Of a DNA stretch of 64,000 nucleotides, positions 21,258 to 29,782 are shown piece after piece. Origin of the DNA: Symsagittifera roscoffensis (Eukaryota > Xenacoelomorpha > Acoela > Convolutidae); assembly GCF_963678635.1 (NCBI RefSeq), contig NC_087067.1, positions 42,126,696-42,190,695 of the forward strand, written 5' to 3'. Within the stretch, counting starts at the first letter, position 1. Every line of letters begins with the position of its first letter. The translations under genes were made by a program, and so were the position numbers. The notes beneath the pieces were generated by a model. That model was not told the DNA's origin, searched no databases, and saw nothing but the letters and a program-made list of their open reading frames with translations.

Positions 21258-21530
21258 CTAATAATCATAGTAATTTCTAAGTTTAAAAAAAAAAAATTTT
21301 ACCTTCTCCTGAAGTATGTTTGGAGACTGCTGAGCACACAATTTAATATTATGCTGAGAATGCTTCTTCTTGAAATGATTAGCGAGCTCCTTGCTGCTAT
21401 AAGTATAAAAATTACAGTTAGAACACTTCAAATTACCACAGGTTCGACGATGTCTTGATGCATCTTTGTGAGTGTATTCTCTGCCACATTCAAGACATGC
21501 AACTCTTTCGTTTCTATTGAGTGACGGCAT
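21258..21530 (-). CDS. C2HC + C2H2 zinc-finger protein (unit 1)
   Basis: The start is taken at the ATG of 'MPSLNRNERV' (21,530) because the upstream in-frame extension is a hydrophobic AT-rich translation not conserved in the right arm. Residues 12-31 form a C-x2-C-x11-H-x3-C finger ('CLECGREYTHKDASRHRRTC'). Residues 36-57 form a C-x2-C-x12-H-x4-H finger. The C-terminus is Lys-rich. The protein could bind nucleic acid. The right-arm copy (33,961-34,161) keeps all zinc ligands while changing other residues. Transcription would come from the CCAATCAG array just upstream (21,711-21,875). No larger family is recognised. Confidence 0.6.
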   Translation of the reverse strand: MPSLNRNERVACLECGREYTHKDASRHRRTCGNLKCSNCNFYTYSSKELANHFKKKHSQHNIKLCAQQSPNILQEKVKFFFFKLRNYYDY

Positions 21531-21710
21531 CTCAATAAGTACAGAAAAATTGAATGGCAGATTTAAAATGTACCCAATTTTTTTTAAAAAGATGAGTTGA
21601 ATAGCCTCAAAAAATGAAAAAAAATTGAATAAAAACAGCAAGATTTTTAACCAAATGTTTTTAACGTTAAAGAATATCAGAATAGATATGATATTCAATG
21701 GTAATGTATT

Positions 21711-21875
21711 TTTCAACAAATTTAATGTCCACCAATCAGAATTGAGCTTCAAAAGTCATGTAATTTTCAACAATTTCAATGTCAGCCAATCAGAATTCTG
21801 CTTCAAAAGTCATGAAATTTACAAGAAATTTAATGTCAATCAATCAGAGTTGAGCTCTTCTTCTCATGAATTTTT
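21711..21875 (-). promoter_or_regulatory. Three tandem 54-bp units with CCAAT motifs
   Basis: CCAATCAG occurs at 21,732-21,739 and 21,786-21,793, and the related TCAATCAG at 21,840-21,847, at exact 54-bp spacing within 54-bp tandem units. Each unit also ends in GTCATG or CTCATG. CCAAT boxes bind NF-Y. The position, 180-320 bp upstream of the zinc-finger start on the - strand, suits a promoter or enhancer. Confidence 0.6.
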
Positions 21876-22052
21876 CAATAATTTCTTTAAAGTTTGTAGA
21901 TTTTGAGGATGCTTTCACAGGCATTATTTGTAGACCAGAACCAGACTATGTTTATGAAACTTCTTAATCGATAAATTTTGTTGAATTTATTCAACATAAC
22001 TAAGATTTGAAGTTTGATACCCTAGTAGGATATATGAGATTTCTTGTCTAGT

Positions 22053-22481
22053 TTATACTGTTTTTTCGATATTCAATTCAAACATTAAAATTTCGATCAA
22101 AATGTTTTCGATTTGTTCTATTTCTAGCCAGTGAAAAAAGAAATTACCAAAATATACGTTTTTATCGTTTTCTTTTTGGTATATTGTAGTATAAACAACC
22201 GGAAGTCTATTAAATTTGGATAAACGATCAAAAAGTATTCTGACAAATCTGGATTTTGTATTTGTATCAAATTCAAAACAGTAATCGAATTGATGTTCCT
22301 TATCTCCAATTTTTGTTTCATAGGTTCTTCCATTGTTTTGTTTTTTACTGATCGACCACTCAATCTGAGTTACCTCTTCTAAATAAAAACAATGTTGATA
22401 AATCTGGCAGTACTCTTCTTTTTTGTAATCTCCTCTCCATCTTTTTAACAAAACTATTGAACTCTCTGTGTTTCTATACAA
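22053..22481 (-). CDS. 142-codon protein of unknown function (unit 1)
   Basis: The frame is open but begins at TTG; no in-frame ATG lies between it and an upstream stop, so a spliced 5' exon is possible. An acceptor-like GGTGAACAG precedes the frame near 22,510-22,520. The protein is rich in aromatic and charged residues ('EEYCQIYQHCFYLEEVTQIEW', 'HQFDYCFEFDTNTKSRFVRI', 'NVYFGNFFFHWLEIEQ'), giving an alternating pattern like a beta-rich domain. No family is recognised. Its identical twin is at 25,152-25,580, and a broken copy lies in the right arm. Confidence 0.5.
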   Translation of the reverse strand: MYRNTESSIVLLKRWRGDYKKEEYCQIYQHCFYLEEVTQIEWSISKKQNNGRTYETKIGDKEHQFDYCFEFDTNTKSRFVRILFDRLSKFNRLPVVYTTIYQKENDKNVYFGNFFFHWLEIEQIENILIEILMFELNIEKTV

Positions 22482-22690
22482 ATTAAAACTAATACAATCT
22501 CCATCAACTTAATCTGTTCACCACTCTTATAGTTTTTTGTAGTAGTTCAATTTTAAAATCTGATAAATGTTCAATTCAGGCATTGAAAACATTTTTGATG
22601 GAAACATTTTTCTTCCTGAAATATACGAAGAAACTTAAAAGAATTTAGGAGAAAAATAGTATCAATTGAACAAACAATTTGCTGGCAGAG

Positions 22691-22916
22691 ATGAAATTAG
22701 AACTGATACCGTATGATTATTGCAATAAAAATTGTAAATATCTTCCTCAAGGTTCCCTTGTTCAGTTGCTACCATAAACTATTTAAGCAAAATACAACTT
22801 TTGGGATCAATGACTATCATTTTTCCTGCAAAATTTTTATTAACAAAAGTTTTTTATTCTTAATTTTTGACGGAAATTTTCTCAAAAATATCCAAGTGAG
22901 AAAGAACTGGTGCTAG
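22691..22916 (+). CDS. Small conserved overlapping ORFs, unit 2 copy
   Basis: Identical to the pair at 19,592-19,817, shifted by 3,099 bp. Function unknown. Confidence 0.3.
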
Positions 22917-24356
22917 TTAAAGCATTTAAAAATATATGTACAAAAGGAGAATATAAAGGTGTATTTTTACGATCTAAGAACAATTTAGGAGCAGCTCTAT
23001 TAGTTATAATCTGAAAATCTCCGGAAATACGCAAGGGAACCTAGTTCCTAACCTCTAAAATATAAAAAATTCTGAAAAAGCGAGTCTCAAAAAATTGATT
23101 TAGCAAAGAAAATCAAGGTGCCAACTAGAAAAATTGTATAGTTTTACGATTTTTACTAAGAAAAAACTCTATATAGTTAAAGTGTACTAATGTATTGTAT
23201 ATAGTGTTGTATATTGTATGTAGTATTGTGTATGTATGTAGTTTTGTGTATTGTATATAGCAAGGAAATGTAGATCTTGAAAGCAAGTTTTTGATTTATG
23301 CTTTATGTATCTTCTTCCAAAAGATGTCGGATTGAGTTTACTTTACAAAAATTATCCTCAAAACATTTGATCTTTCATATAAAGTATCTAATATATCAAA
23401 TGATAACAATTTTTTCTAATGAATTACGCATAAATATAAGACTTTGAGAAGTTTTATGTCGGATTTTTTCCCAAAATATACCTTATAAGCTAAATTTTAG
23501 TAAAATTATCTCAAAACTCCTAAGGAATAAATTGAGTTCTATCTTTTTTTTAGCATTTTTTCAGTTTCTGCTTCATCTACTATCTACCAAATGAATCCAA
23601 TTTGAGCAAATTTTTACTTGAAAATTGAATTTTAGATGGAAAAATGTATCGTTTCAACGAACGTTCAATAATCCGAAGATGAATTAAAAACCATAAATCC
23701 TTTACTAAACGCCTTTAAAGGATTTTCTCAACCTCATAACTGTATAATGCTGTTTTAATTCTGAATTTCTATTTTAGACTAAATTTTTAGTTGGAATGAT
23801 GTATATCATTATCTTGAAACTTTCAAAGTTTAGCAAAAAAATACATTTTTTCCAGGTCATTTATCAATTTATTTTCTGAAATCATCAAAAAAAGCAATAG
23901 AAAAACATAATTATTAAAAATTCAAACCACATTATCTGCTTAAGAAGTTTTCTTCTCCATGAACACTTTTACAAGCACTAAACAAGGAAAACTTTAAAAA
24001 AGTAACTACAAAAAATCTTTCAATTAGTTGATGTTTTCCAAATATCCAAGTTTTACAATTTTTAGGCGAATACTTAAATGCTCATTAGCATATATTATGC
24101 ACTTTACTACAAATGTATCACAACAAAGTCTCCGCAAGCTTGCAACCAAGGGAGTTTTTACTGTTGATTAAAGGATCTCGGATCGAGTTCCATGGAAAGT
24201 TTCACGACAATCTGAACTCGATTTTTGCTGATTTTAACATCAATCAAAATTTTTGAATAAAAAAATAAATGACAGTTCAGGTAATGAAATGAAAACACTG
24301 TATGATTTCTGACTAGATTTGTTACAATTGCTTAGACTTTTCAGATTCAGTAAAAA
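22917..24356. other. AT-rich unit 2 sequence without recognised gene
   Basis: Equivalent of 19,818-21,257. It holds the TGTA-rich microsatellite at about 23,189-23,260. Nothing else was seen. Confidence 0.6.
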
Positions 24357-24629
24357 CTAATAATCATAGTAATTTCTAAGTTTAAAAAAAAAAATTTTTA
24401 CCTTCTCCTGAAGTATGTTTGGAGACTGCTGAGCACACAATTTAATATTATGCTGAGAATGCTTCTTCTTGAAATGATTAGCGAGCTCCTTGCTGCTATA
24501 AGTATAAAAATTACAGTTAGAACACTTCAAATTACCACAGGTTCGACGATGTCTTGATGCATCTTTGTGAGTGTATTCTCTGCCACATTCAAGACATGCA
24601 ACTCTTTCGTTTCTATTGAGTGACGGCAT
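24357..24629 (-). CDS. C2HC + C2H2 zinc-finger protein (unit 2)
   Basis: Copy of the gene at 21,258-21,530 with the same ATG and zinc ligands. It differs by one residue near the C-terminus (Ile for Phe in 'EKVKIFFF'), caused by a base change in the A-run at about 24,390. Confidence 0.6.
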   Translation of the reverse strand: MPSLNRNERVACLECGREYTHKDASRHRRTCGNLKCSNCNFYTYSSKELANHFKKKHSQHNIKLCAQQSPNILQEKVKIFFFKLRNYYDY

Positions 24630-24809
24630 CTCAATAAGTACAGAAAAATTGAATGGCAGATTTAAAATGTACCCAATTTTTTTTAAAAAGATGAGTTGAA
24701 TAGCCTCAAAAAATGAAAAAAAATTGAATAAAAACAGCAAGATTTTTAACCAAATGTTTTTAACGTTAAAGAATATCAGAATAGATATGATATTCAATGG
24801 TAATGTATT

Positions 24810-24974
24810 TTTCAACAAATTTAATGTCCACCAATCAGAATTGAGCTTCAAAAGTCATGTAATTTTCAACAATTTCAATGTCAGCCAATCAGAATTCTGC
24901 TTCAAAAGTCATGAAATTTACAAGAAATTTAATGTCAATCAATCAGAGTTGAGCTCTTCTTCTCATGAATTTTT
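24810..24974 (-). promoter_or_regulatory. CCAATCAG array, unit 2 copy
   Basis: Same three 54-bp units as at 21,711-21,875, shifted by 3,099 bp, upstream of the unit 2 zinc-finger gene. Confidence 0.6.
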
Positions 24975-25151
24975 CAATAATTTCTTTAAAGTTTGTAGAT
25001 TTTGAGGATGCTTTCACAGGCATTATTTGTAGACCAGAACCAGACTATGTTTATGAAACTTCTTAATCGATAAATTTTGTTGAATTTATTCAACATAACT
25101 AAGATTTGAAGTTTGATACCCTAGTAGGATATATGAGATTTCTTGTCTAGT

Positions 25152-25580
25152 TTATACTGTTTTTTCGATATTCAATTCAAACATTAAAATTTCGATCAAA
25201 ATGTTTTCGATTTGTTCTATTTCTAGCCAGTGAAAAAAGAAATTACCAAAATATACGTTTTTATCGTTTTCTTTTTGGTATATTGTAGTATAAACAACCG
25301 GAAGTCTATTAAATTTGGATAAACGATCAAAAAGTATTCTGACAAATCTGGATTTTGTATTTGTATCAAATTCAAAACAGTAATCGAATTGATGTTCCTT
25401 ATCTCCAATTTTTGTTTCATAGGTTCTTCCATTGTTTTGTTTTTTACTGATCGACCACTCAATCTGAGTTACCTCTTCTAAATAAAAACAATGTTGATAA
25501 ATCTGGCAGTACTCTTCTTTTTTGTAATCTCCTCTCCATCTTTTTAACAAAACTATTGAACTCTCTGTGTTTCTATACAA
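25152..25580 (-). CDS. 142-codon protein of unknown function (unit 2)
   Basis: Identical in translation to 22,053-22,481. The same comments on the missing ATG apply. Confidence 0.5.
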   Translation of the reverse strand: MYRNTESSIVLLKRWRGDYKKEEYCQIYQHCFYLEEVTQIEWSISKKQNNGRTYETKIGDKEHQFDYCFEFDTNTKSRFVRILFDRLSKFNRLPVVYTTIYQKENDKNVYFGNFFFHWLEIEQIENILIEILMFELNIEKTV

Positions 25581-25739
25581 ATTAAAACTAATACAATCTC
25601 CATCAACTTAATCTGTTCACCACTCTTATAGTTTTTTGTAGTAGTTCAATTTTAAAATCTGATAAATGTTCAATTCAGGCATTGAAAACATTTTTGATGG
25701 AAACATTTTTCTTCCTGAAATATACGAAGAAACTTAAAA

Positions 25740-26310
25740 GAATTTAGGAGAAAAATAGTATCAATTGAACAAACAATTTGCTGGCAGAGATGAAATTAGA
25801 ACTGATACCGTATGATTATTGCAATAAAAATTGTAAATATCTTCCTCAAGGTTCCCTTGTTCAGTTGCTACCATAAACTATTTAAGCAAAATACAACTTT
25901 TGGGATCAATGACTATCATTTTTCCTGCAAAATTTTTATTAACAAAAGTTTTTTATTCTTAATTTTTGACGGAAATTTTCTCAAAAATATCCAAGTGAGA
26001 AAGAACTGGTGCTAGTTAAAGCATTTAAAAATATATGTACAAAAGGAGAATATAAAGGTGTATTTTTACGATCTAAGAACAATTTAGGAGCAGCTCTATT
26101 AGTTATAATCTGAAAATCTCCGGAAATACGCAAGGGAACCTAGTTCCTAACCTCTAAAATATAAAAAATTCTGAAAAAGCGAGTCTCAAAAAATTGATTT
26201 AGCAAAGAAAATCAAGGTGCCAACTAGAAAAATTGTATAGTTTTACGATTTTTACTAAGAAAAAACTCTATATAGTTAAAGTGTACTAATGTATTGTATA
26301 TAGTGTTGTA
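25740..26310 (+). repeat. Partial third tandem unit
   Basis: Repeats the first 571 bp of the 3,099-bp unit, including the small conserved ORFs at 25,790-26,015. It then jumps, inside the TGTA-rich stretch, to sequence matching 32,442 in reverse. Confidence 0.9.
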
Positions 26311-26635
26311 TAGTGAGAAAAAATAGTTTTGAACCAATAATATTTCAATTATCAAACATGCAAAACATTACAAAGCTTTACTGAGGTTTACAATTATCAA
26401 GCAACATAAAGTCTCCCAATATTTGGGGCAGTTCTTCGAACTCATTCAAAGTATAGTTGACATATGCAACTTGCTTCAAGTCTTCATTTTCCTTTGCAGT
26501 GAAGAGTCGAATCTGAATGTAGGGTGGCTTGCTCACGTTATACTTCTTAATTGTGACACACACCCTCCTCATGTTGTACGTTGCTATTTCATATACTCTA
26601 TTATAGATGTCGATCTCTTGATCCATAGTTGATTC
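26311..26635 (-). repeat. Inner inverted repeat (partner 32,118-32,442)
   Basis: The 325-bp segment matches 32,118-32,442 in reverse complement and contains the 3' half of the candidate PC4-like gene. The match stops abruptly near CATAGTTGA on this side. Confidence 0.85.
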
Positions 26636-26842
26636 TCTACCAGATTTGGCTTCATATATAGGTACGAGTCCAAGATTTCCAGCATCGTGAATAACAGTAT
26701 TCCGTAATGCGGATATTGCTTTGCCTTCTTTTTCACTAAGATAGACTTGTTGAGACTTTTCAAATTGTCCCAAATCATTTATTTTTAATAGTTGAAAGCA
26801 CGGTTCCAAGCATAAATCCCCTTGTAGGATTTTTGGAACCAA
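26378..26842 (-). CDS. Candidate PC4-like single-strand DNA-binding protein
   Basis: The frame is open for 154 codons with a TTG first codon, so the true 5' end is unclear. The C-terminal 65 residues read 'MRRVCVTIKKYN', 'PPYIQIRLFTAKEN', then 'VNYTLNEFEELPQIL'. This strand-strand-strand-helix pattern, with the 'I.IR.F' centre and an acidic helix at the end, resembles the PC4/p15 transcription-coactivator fold. PC4-like proteins bind single-stranded DNA. The N-terminal half is unassigned. The gene is read leftwards from a 199-bp divergent promoter region, and its C-terminal half is repeated at 32,115-32,375. The similarity is by eye. Confidence 0.4.
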   Translation of the reverse strand: MVPKILQGDLCLEPCFQLLKINDLGQFEKSQQVYLSEKEGKAISALRNTVIHDAGNLGLVPIYEAKSGRESTMDQEIDIYNRVYEIATYNMRRVCVTIKKYNVSKPPYIQIRLFTAKENEDLKQVAYVNYTLNEFEELPQILGDFMLLDNCKPQ

Positions 26843-26916
26843 ACAAATCTCCTAAGTCTTTTTTGATTTTTTGAAAATTCAATATAGTTGGGACTATCAA
26901 TTTTTCTCGAGTACAT
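26785..26916 (-). CDS. Small basic ORF (43 codons), possible 5' exon of the PC4-like gene
   Basis: An ATG at 26,916 starts 'MYSRKIDSPNYIEF' followed by Lys/Arg/Trp-rich residues, to TAA at 26,785-26,787. It overlaps the TTG-started end of the PC4-like frame in another frame and begins on the left side of the divergent promoter. It could be a first exon or an independent small protein. Confidence 0.3.
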   Translation of the reverse strand: MYSRKIDSPNYIEFSKNQKRLRRFVWFQKSYKGIYAWNRAFNY

Positions 26917-27115
26917 TTTGAAGAACAAACTGATCAGATGAGGAAAATGAGAGAAATGATTTTGAGATTAAATGAAAATGGAAGTAAGCGGTATGAGTCA
27001 TCGCGATTTCCATATATAGAAGTAGTACCAAATATGGAAGGATTTCCCTATATGGAAGCTGCGTAGGCGTTACTACTACTATATAACTCCACTGTGCAAA
27101 AATCCTTTTTTCCCA
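26917..27115. promoter_or_regulatory. Compact divergent promoter: AP-1 site, three CArG-like boxes, TATA box
   Basis: TGAGTCA, a perfect AP-1 site, is at 26,994-27,000. CArG-like boxes are at 27,010-27,019 (CCATATATAG, one mismatch), 27,028-27,037 (CCAAATATGG, perfect) and 27,046-27,055 (CCCTATATGG, one mismatch), spaced exactly 18 bp apart. TATATAA is at 27,080-27,086, thirty bases before the ATG at 27,116. On the left the first ATG is at 26,916. CArG boxes bind SRF-type MADS proteins, and together with AP-1 they mark growth-factor-induced, immediate-early-type promoters. Confidence 0.65.
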
Positions 27116-27713
27116 ATGGCAGCTATTATTTGTCAAGCTCTTCCCAGCTTTGATTCAGATTATAATAGTAAATCATTGTTTATTTCTGTTTCCAACGAAT
27201 TTTACGAAAAATACATAGTAACCCAAGATTATTGGCGTGTCTACTCACAATTCTTTCTGTTCCGTGGAAAATTGTAAATTTCATATAATTTTAATTGGAA
27301 CATCTCTTAGCCAAATTCTTCAGAGATTAGACAAATATCAATACATATATCAAGAAATTGATTGTCTTTACACTTTGTACAAGCACAGATTCTTTTCGAG
27401 TATTGTCACATCAGGTGGGGAAGTCTTCAATCAGCTTATTTGTGGAGTTCAGCATAATTTACGATGGAAAGGAGCAGAAAAAACACCAAGCGTGTCAAGG
27501 AAACGACTTGTTCGGAAAAAGTTCAAAAAACATTATCTAAGTTCTAATCACAAACTTGCATCTACGCAAACTCTTGGCTCAGCATTTTTAGACAGAATTC
27601 GAAAAGTTCAAAACTCAAAACATGAATCTGATTTGTTCAAAATAATTGATTGTTTTATTGATGGGTATGGTTCTTTAAATAGTGAGCGTGTCAGTTTTTC
27701 TATTAACTTTTGA
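27116..27713 (+). CDS. Unknown protein of the element centre, probably two exons
   Basis: An ATG at 27,116, 30 bp after a TATA box, opens 53 codons to TAA at 27,275-27,277. A second frame is open to 27,713 but contains no ATG. A GTAAAT donor at 27,274 and a TCTCTTAG acceptor ending at 27,310 would remove 37 bases and join the two frames into about 186 residues. The second part is Lys/Arg-rich in the middle ('RKRLVRKKFKKH') and ends in a helical motif ('FLDRIRKVQNSKHESDLFKIIDCFIDG'). That motif is repeated in the duplicate at 29,586-29,716. AATAAA follows at 27,775-27,780. No family is recognised. Confidence 0.5.
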
Positions 27714-27780
27714 TATTTTCTTCATAAAAATCTAGTCAAGGTTAATTAAATTTCAATTCAACTGCTTTTCAACGAATAAA

Positions 27781-28545
27781 TGTATGTTACTTTTTTACAA
27801 GATGCAAAAAAATCAATCATTTTATAACAAATATGCGTATTTTATAGAAAGTTTGTTGCAGAACGCAACTTTTTCATATTTTAAAAATATGTACATTTGC
27901 AAAACCTAACTTCTTTTTTCTTATTGTTTAGAAATTTTCAGTATTGATGACTTTGATTGCTTTTTCTTCTCTTAATTCACTGTTTCTTTGATGTTTTTGA
28001 TTTAGATACGTGCAAAAGTGGATTTTTCACTGATTAAACTTAAAACAAAGAAATTCTTAAACATTATTTTTTGCATCGCAAGAAAATCTTGTTACGGTTT
28101 TCTTTAAAATGTGAAAAAACACAATAAAAGTTTTCTTAACTTGCGAGATTTTCTTTGATTTTTTTAAACAAGTATGCAAAAAATATTATGAAAATTTTTG
28201 CATGGTGCAAAATTCTTTTAAAGTTTTTAACATGTGTGCAAAAATTGTAGTGATTTCTTATCTTGTGTGCAAAAATGTTGTGAAGTTGTTCACAAATATT
28301 GAAATTGATTCAACTTTTTTATCATCTTATGATGAAAAGTATTTTGAAAATATTTACATTTATTTTTTGAAATTGTAAAGTAAGTTTGATTTTAAAAAAT
28401 GAATTTTACAAATTTTTAAACAAAACTTTGCCTATGCAATTTTTTTAACAAATTTTTCAATGATCTTATTTCTTTGTTCCTATCTCTTTAAAAAAAATTA
28501 CTAGATGCAAAGAAATTAAATTACAAAGCATAAGACAGTAACCAA
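27781..28545. repeat. Repeat-rich region with many TGCAAAA motifs (block A)
   Basis: There is no ORF. Words like GTGTGCAAAAA, TATGCAAAAAA and GTGCAAAAT recur about every 40-100 bp (for example near 28,010, 28,174, 28,205, 28,232 and 28,266), often after ACA or AACA. It lies between the convergent 3' ends of the + strand gene and the - strand gene A. A diverged copy lies at 29,783-30,595. Confidence 0.6.
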
Positions 28546-29042
28546 TTTATTTACAAATCAAAGAGCTGTCGAGCAGCTGACGAATTTTGCGAGTTCTCAA
28601 TGGAGCGCAAAGCTGGTCTTGCCTCCATCACTGGTGGTTCGCTGACTGGAGTTCTTGGCTCAGAGAACCCCTCATCCTCTTCGATGGTAATTGGGATGTC
28701 CACAAATCCCTCTTCCCAAGGAAAGAGGAAGTCGTCGACTGGTTGAGCCACATATCTAGAGTCAGGAATTTCGGGGTAGTTCATTCCCACATGCTCAGAC
28801 ACTTACTCCATCATTTGCATGGTTCCAAGTTGGTTCTCTGTGATGGGAACTTGCATCATATGATGCTCGCTGAAATCACTTCGCATCACTTCCATCGTGT
28901 GCCCGACTTGGATTGGGATGTCCATTCGAGCCAGAAAAACTCCAGAGACTGTTTCTCGCACTTGGATTTGTACTAGATCAGGTGAAAATTCCACTGAGAA
29001 CATAAGGTTGCTGTTTTGTACTGAGAAGATCATTTTGAGCAA
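28546..29042 (-). pseudogene. Unknown - strand gene A, interrupted by one stop
   Basis: The ATG at 29,033 starts 'MIFSVQNSNLMFSVEFSPD', then 'LVQIQVRETVSGVFLARMDIP'. This beta-rich N-terminus might form a PC4-like or similar strand sheet, but that is weak. A TAA at 28,803-28,805 interrupts the frame where copy B has GAA. The frame then continues ('EHVGMNYPEIPDSRYVAQ') through an acidic Pro-rich tail to TAA at 28,551-28,553, which overlaps an AATAAA signal (28,546-28,551). The stop sits in GAGTAAGTG, which also matches a 5' splice donor, so an alternative is that an intron starts there. No family is recognised. Confidence 0.5.
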
Positions 29043-29580
29043 TAAGTTGAGTTAATGAGTAAAAACAAGATTTAAAGTTGAGAGGGAGAAAGTTGACGGT
29101 GATTAGGTTGAAATTAATGTATTTAGAGCTGAGAGAGGAGGTAGTGGACGGTGGTTTAGTTGAAAATAAAGTGATTTTTAGTTAGGAGTGAGGGGTATCT
29201 TCAACTGGAATGTGTAGGTTCAACCTATCAGAATGGATTTTCCTTATTTGGATTGTAGCTGTGTCCAATCACATTTCAGTTTCCTTTTATGGATTTCTTA
29301 TAGAAAGCTCGTGTCCAATTGGAAACAGCTCCATTTTACACATTGTCGTTTTCAATCACAAAGATGTTTATTTTTGTTCAAGCTGTCGTATCCAATCAGA
29401 CAAAAGTTCACCTTTTAAGAACTTAAATCTTCCAAATAAGTAAAAATATACACAAAAGCAATCGCAAAACTAAACGACCAAAAGTTGTTTGCTGTAAAAA
29501 TAGGAAATATTGCCAATATAAGTAACAAAAGAAGGAAAATTAATAAAAGTAGCATCTCTGCAATTTTTTCTTTTCTTATC
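29043..29580 (-). promoter_or_regulatory. Promoter region of gene A: two perfect CArG boxes and CCAAT motifs
   Basis: CCTTATTTGG (29,242-29,251) and CCTTTTATGG (29,283-29,292) are perfect CArG boxes. CCAATC or CCAATT occurs at 29,265-29,270, 29,315-29,320 and 29,392-29,397. The cluster lies 200-360 bp upstream of the gene A ATG on the - strand. The sequence between (29,043-29,200) is AT-rich without a clear TATA box. A duplicated copy is at 31,135-31,330. Confidence 0.55.
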
Positions 29581-29585
29581 AGGAG

Positions 29586-29716
29586 CTTGCGTCCACTCAG
29601 ACTCTTGGTTCAACTTTTTTGGAAAGGATTCAAAAAGTTCAAAACTCAAAGTTTGAGACTGACTTGTTGAAAATTGTTGATTGTTTTATTGATGGTTTTT
29701 CTATTAATAATTGAAT
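29586..29716 (+). pseudogene. Duplicate 3' exon fragment of the + strand gene
   Basis: It encodes 'STQTLGSTFLERIQKVQNSKFETDLLKIVDCFIDG' in two parts, matching the C-terminus of the gene at 27,116-27,713, with a shortened end (TGA at 29,714-29,716). It is preceded by TTCTTATCAG, an acceptor-like sequence, and followed by AATAAA at 29,777-29,782. Only the last exon was duplicated, so it is probably nonfunctional. Confidence 0.6.
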
Positions 29717-29782
29717 ATTTGTTTATAAAAATCTTTTCAAAATTGTTTATATTTAAAGTCAAAAGTTTTTTCAACGAATAAA

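Larger units (their letters stand above)
18744..22636 (+). repeat. Left inverted arm
   Basis: Reverse-complement partner of 32,856-36,757. It holds an outer 0.8-kb AT-rich part without recognised genes (18,744-19,541) and one full 3,099-bp unit carrying the 67-codon ORF, a TGTA-rich microsatellite, the zinc-finger gene, the CCAATCAG array and the 142-codon gene. Confidence 0.9.
19542..26310 (+). repeat. 3,099-bp tandem duplication, 2.2 copies
   Basis: Units are 19,542-22,640, 22,641-25,739 and a partial 25,740-26,310. They are almost identical; for example 22,713 and 25,812 repeat 19,614 at exact 3,099-bp spacing. The third unit breaks off inside the TGTA-rich microsatellite. The right arm has only one copy, so the expansion happened after the arms formed. 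An assembly artefact is possible. Confidence 0.95.
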
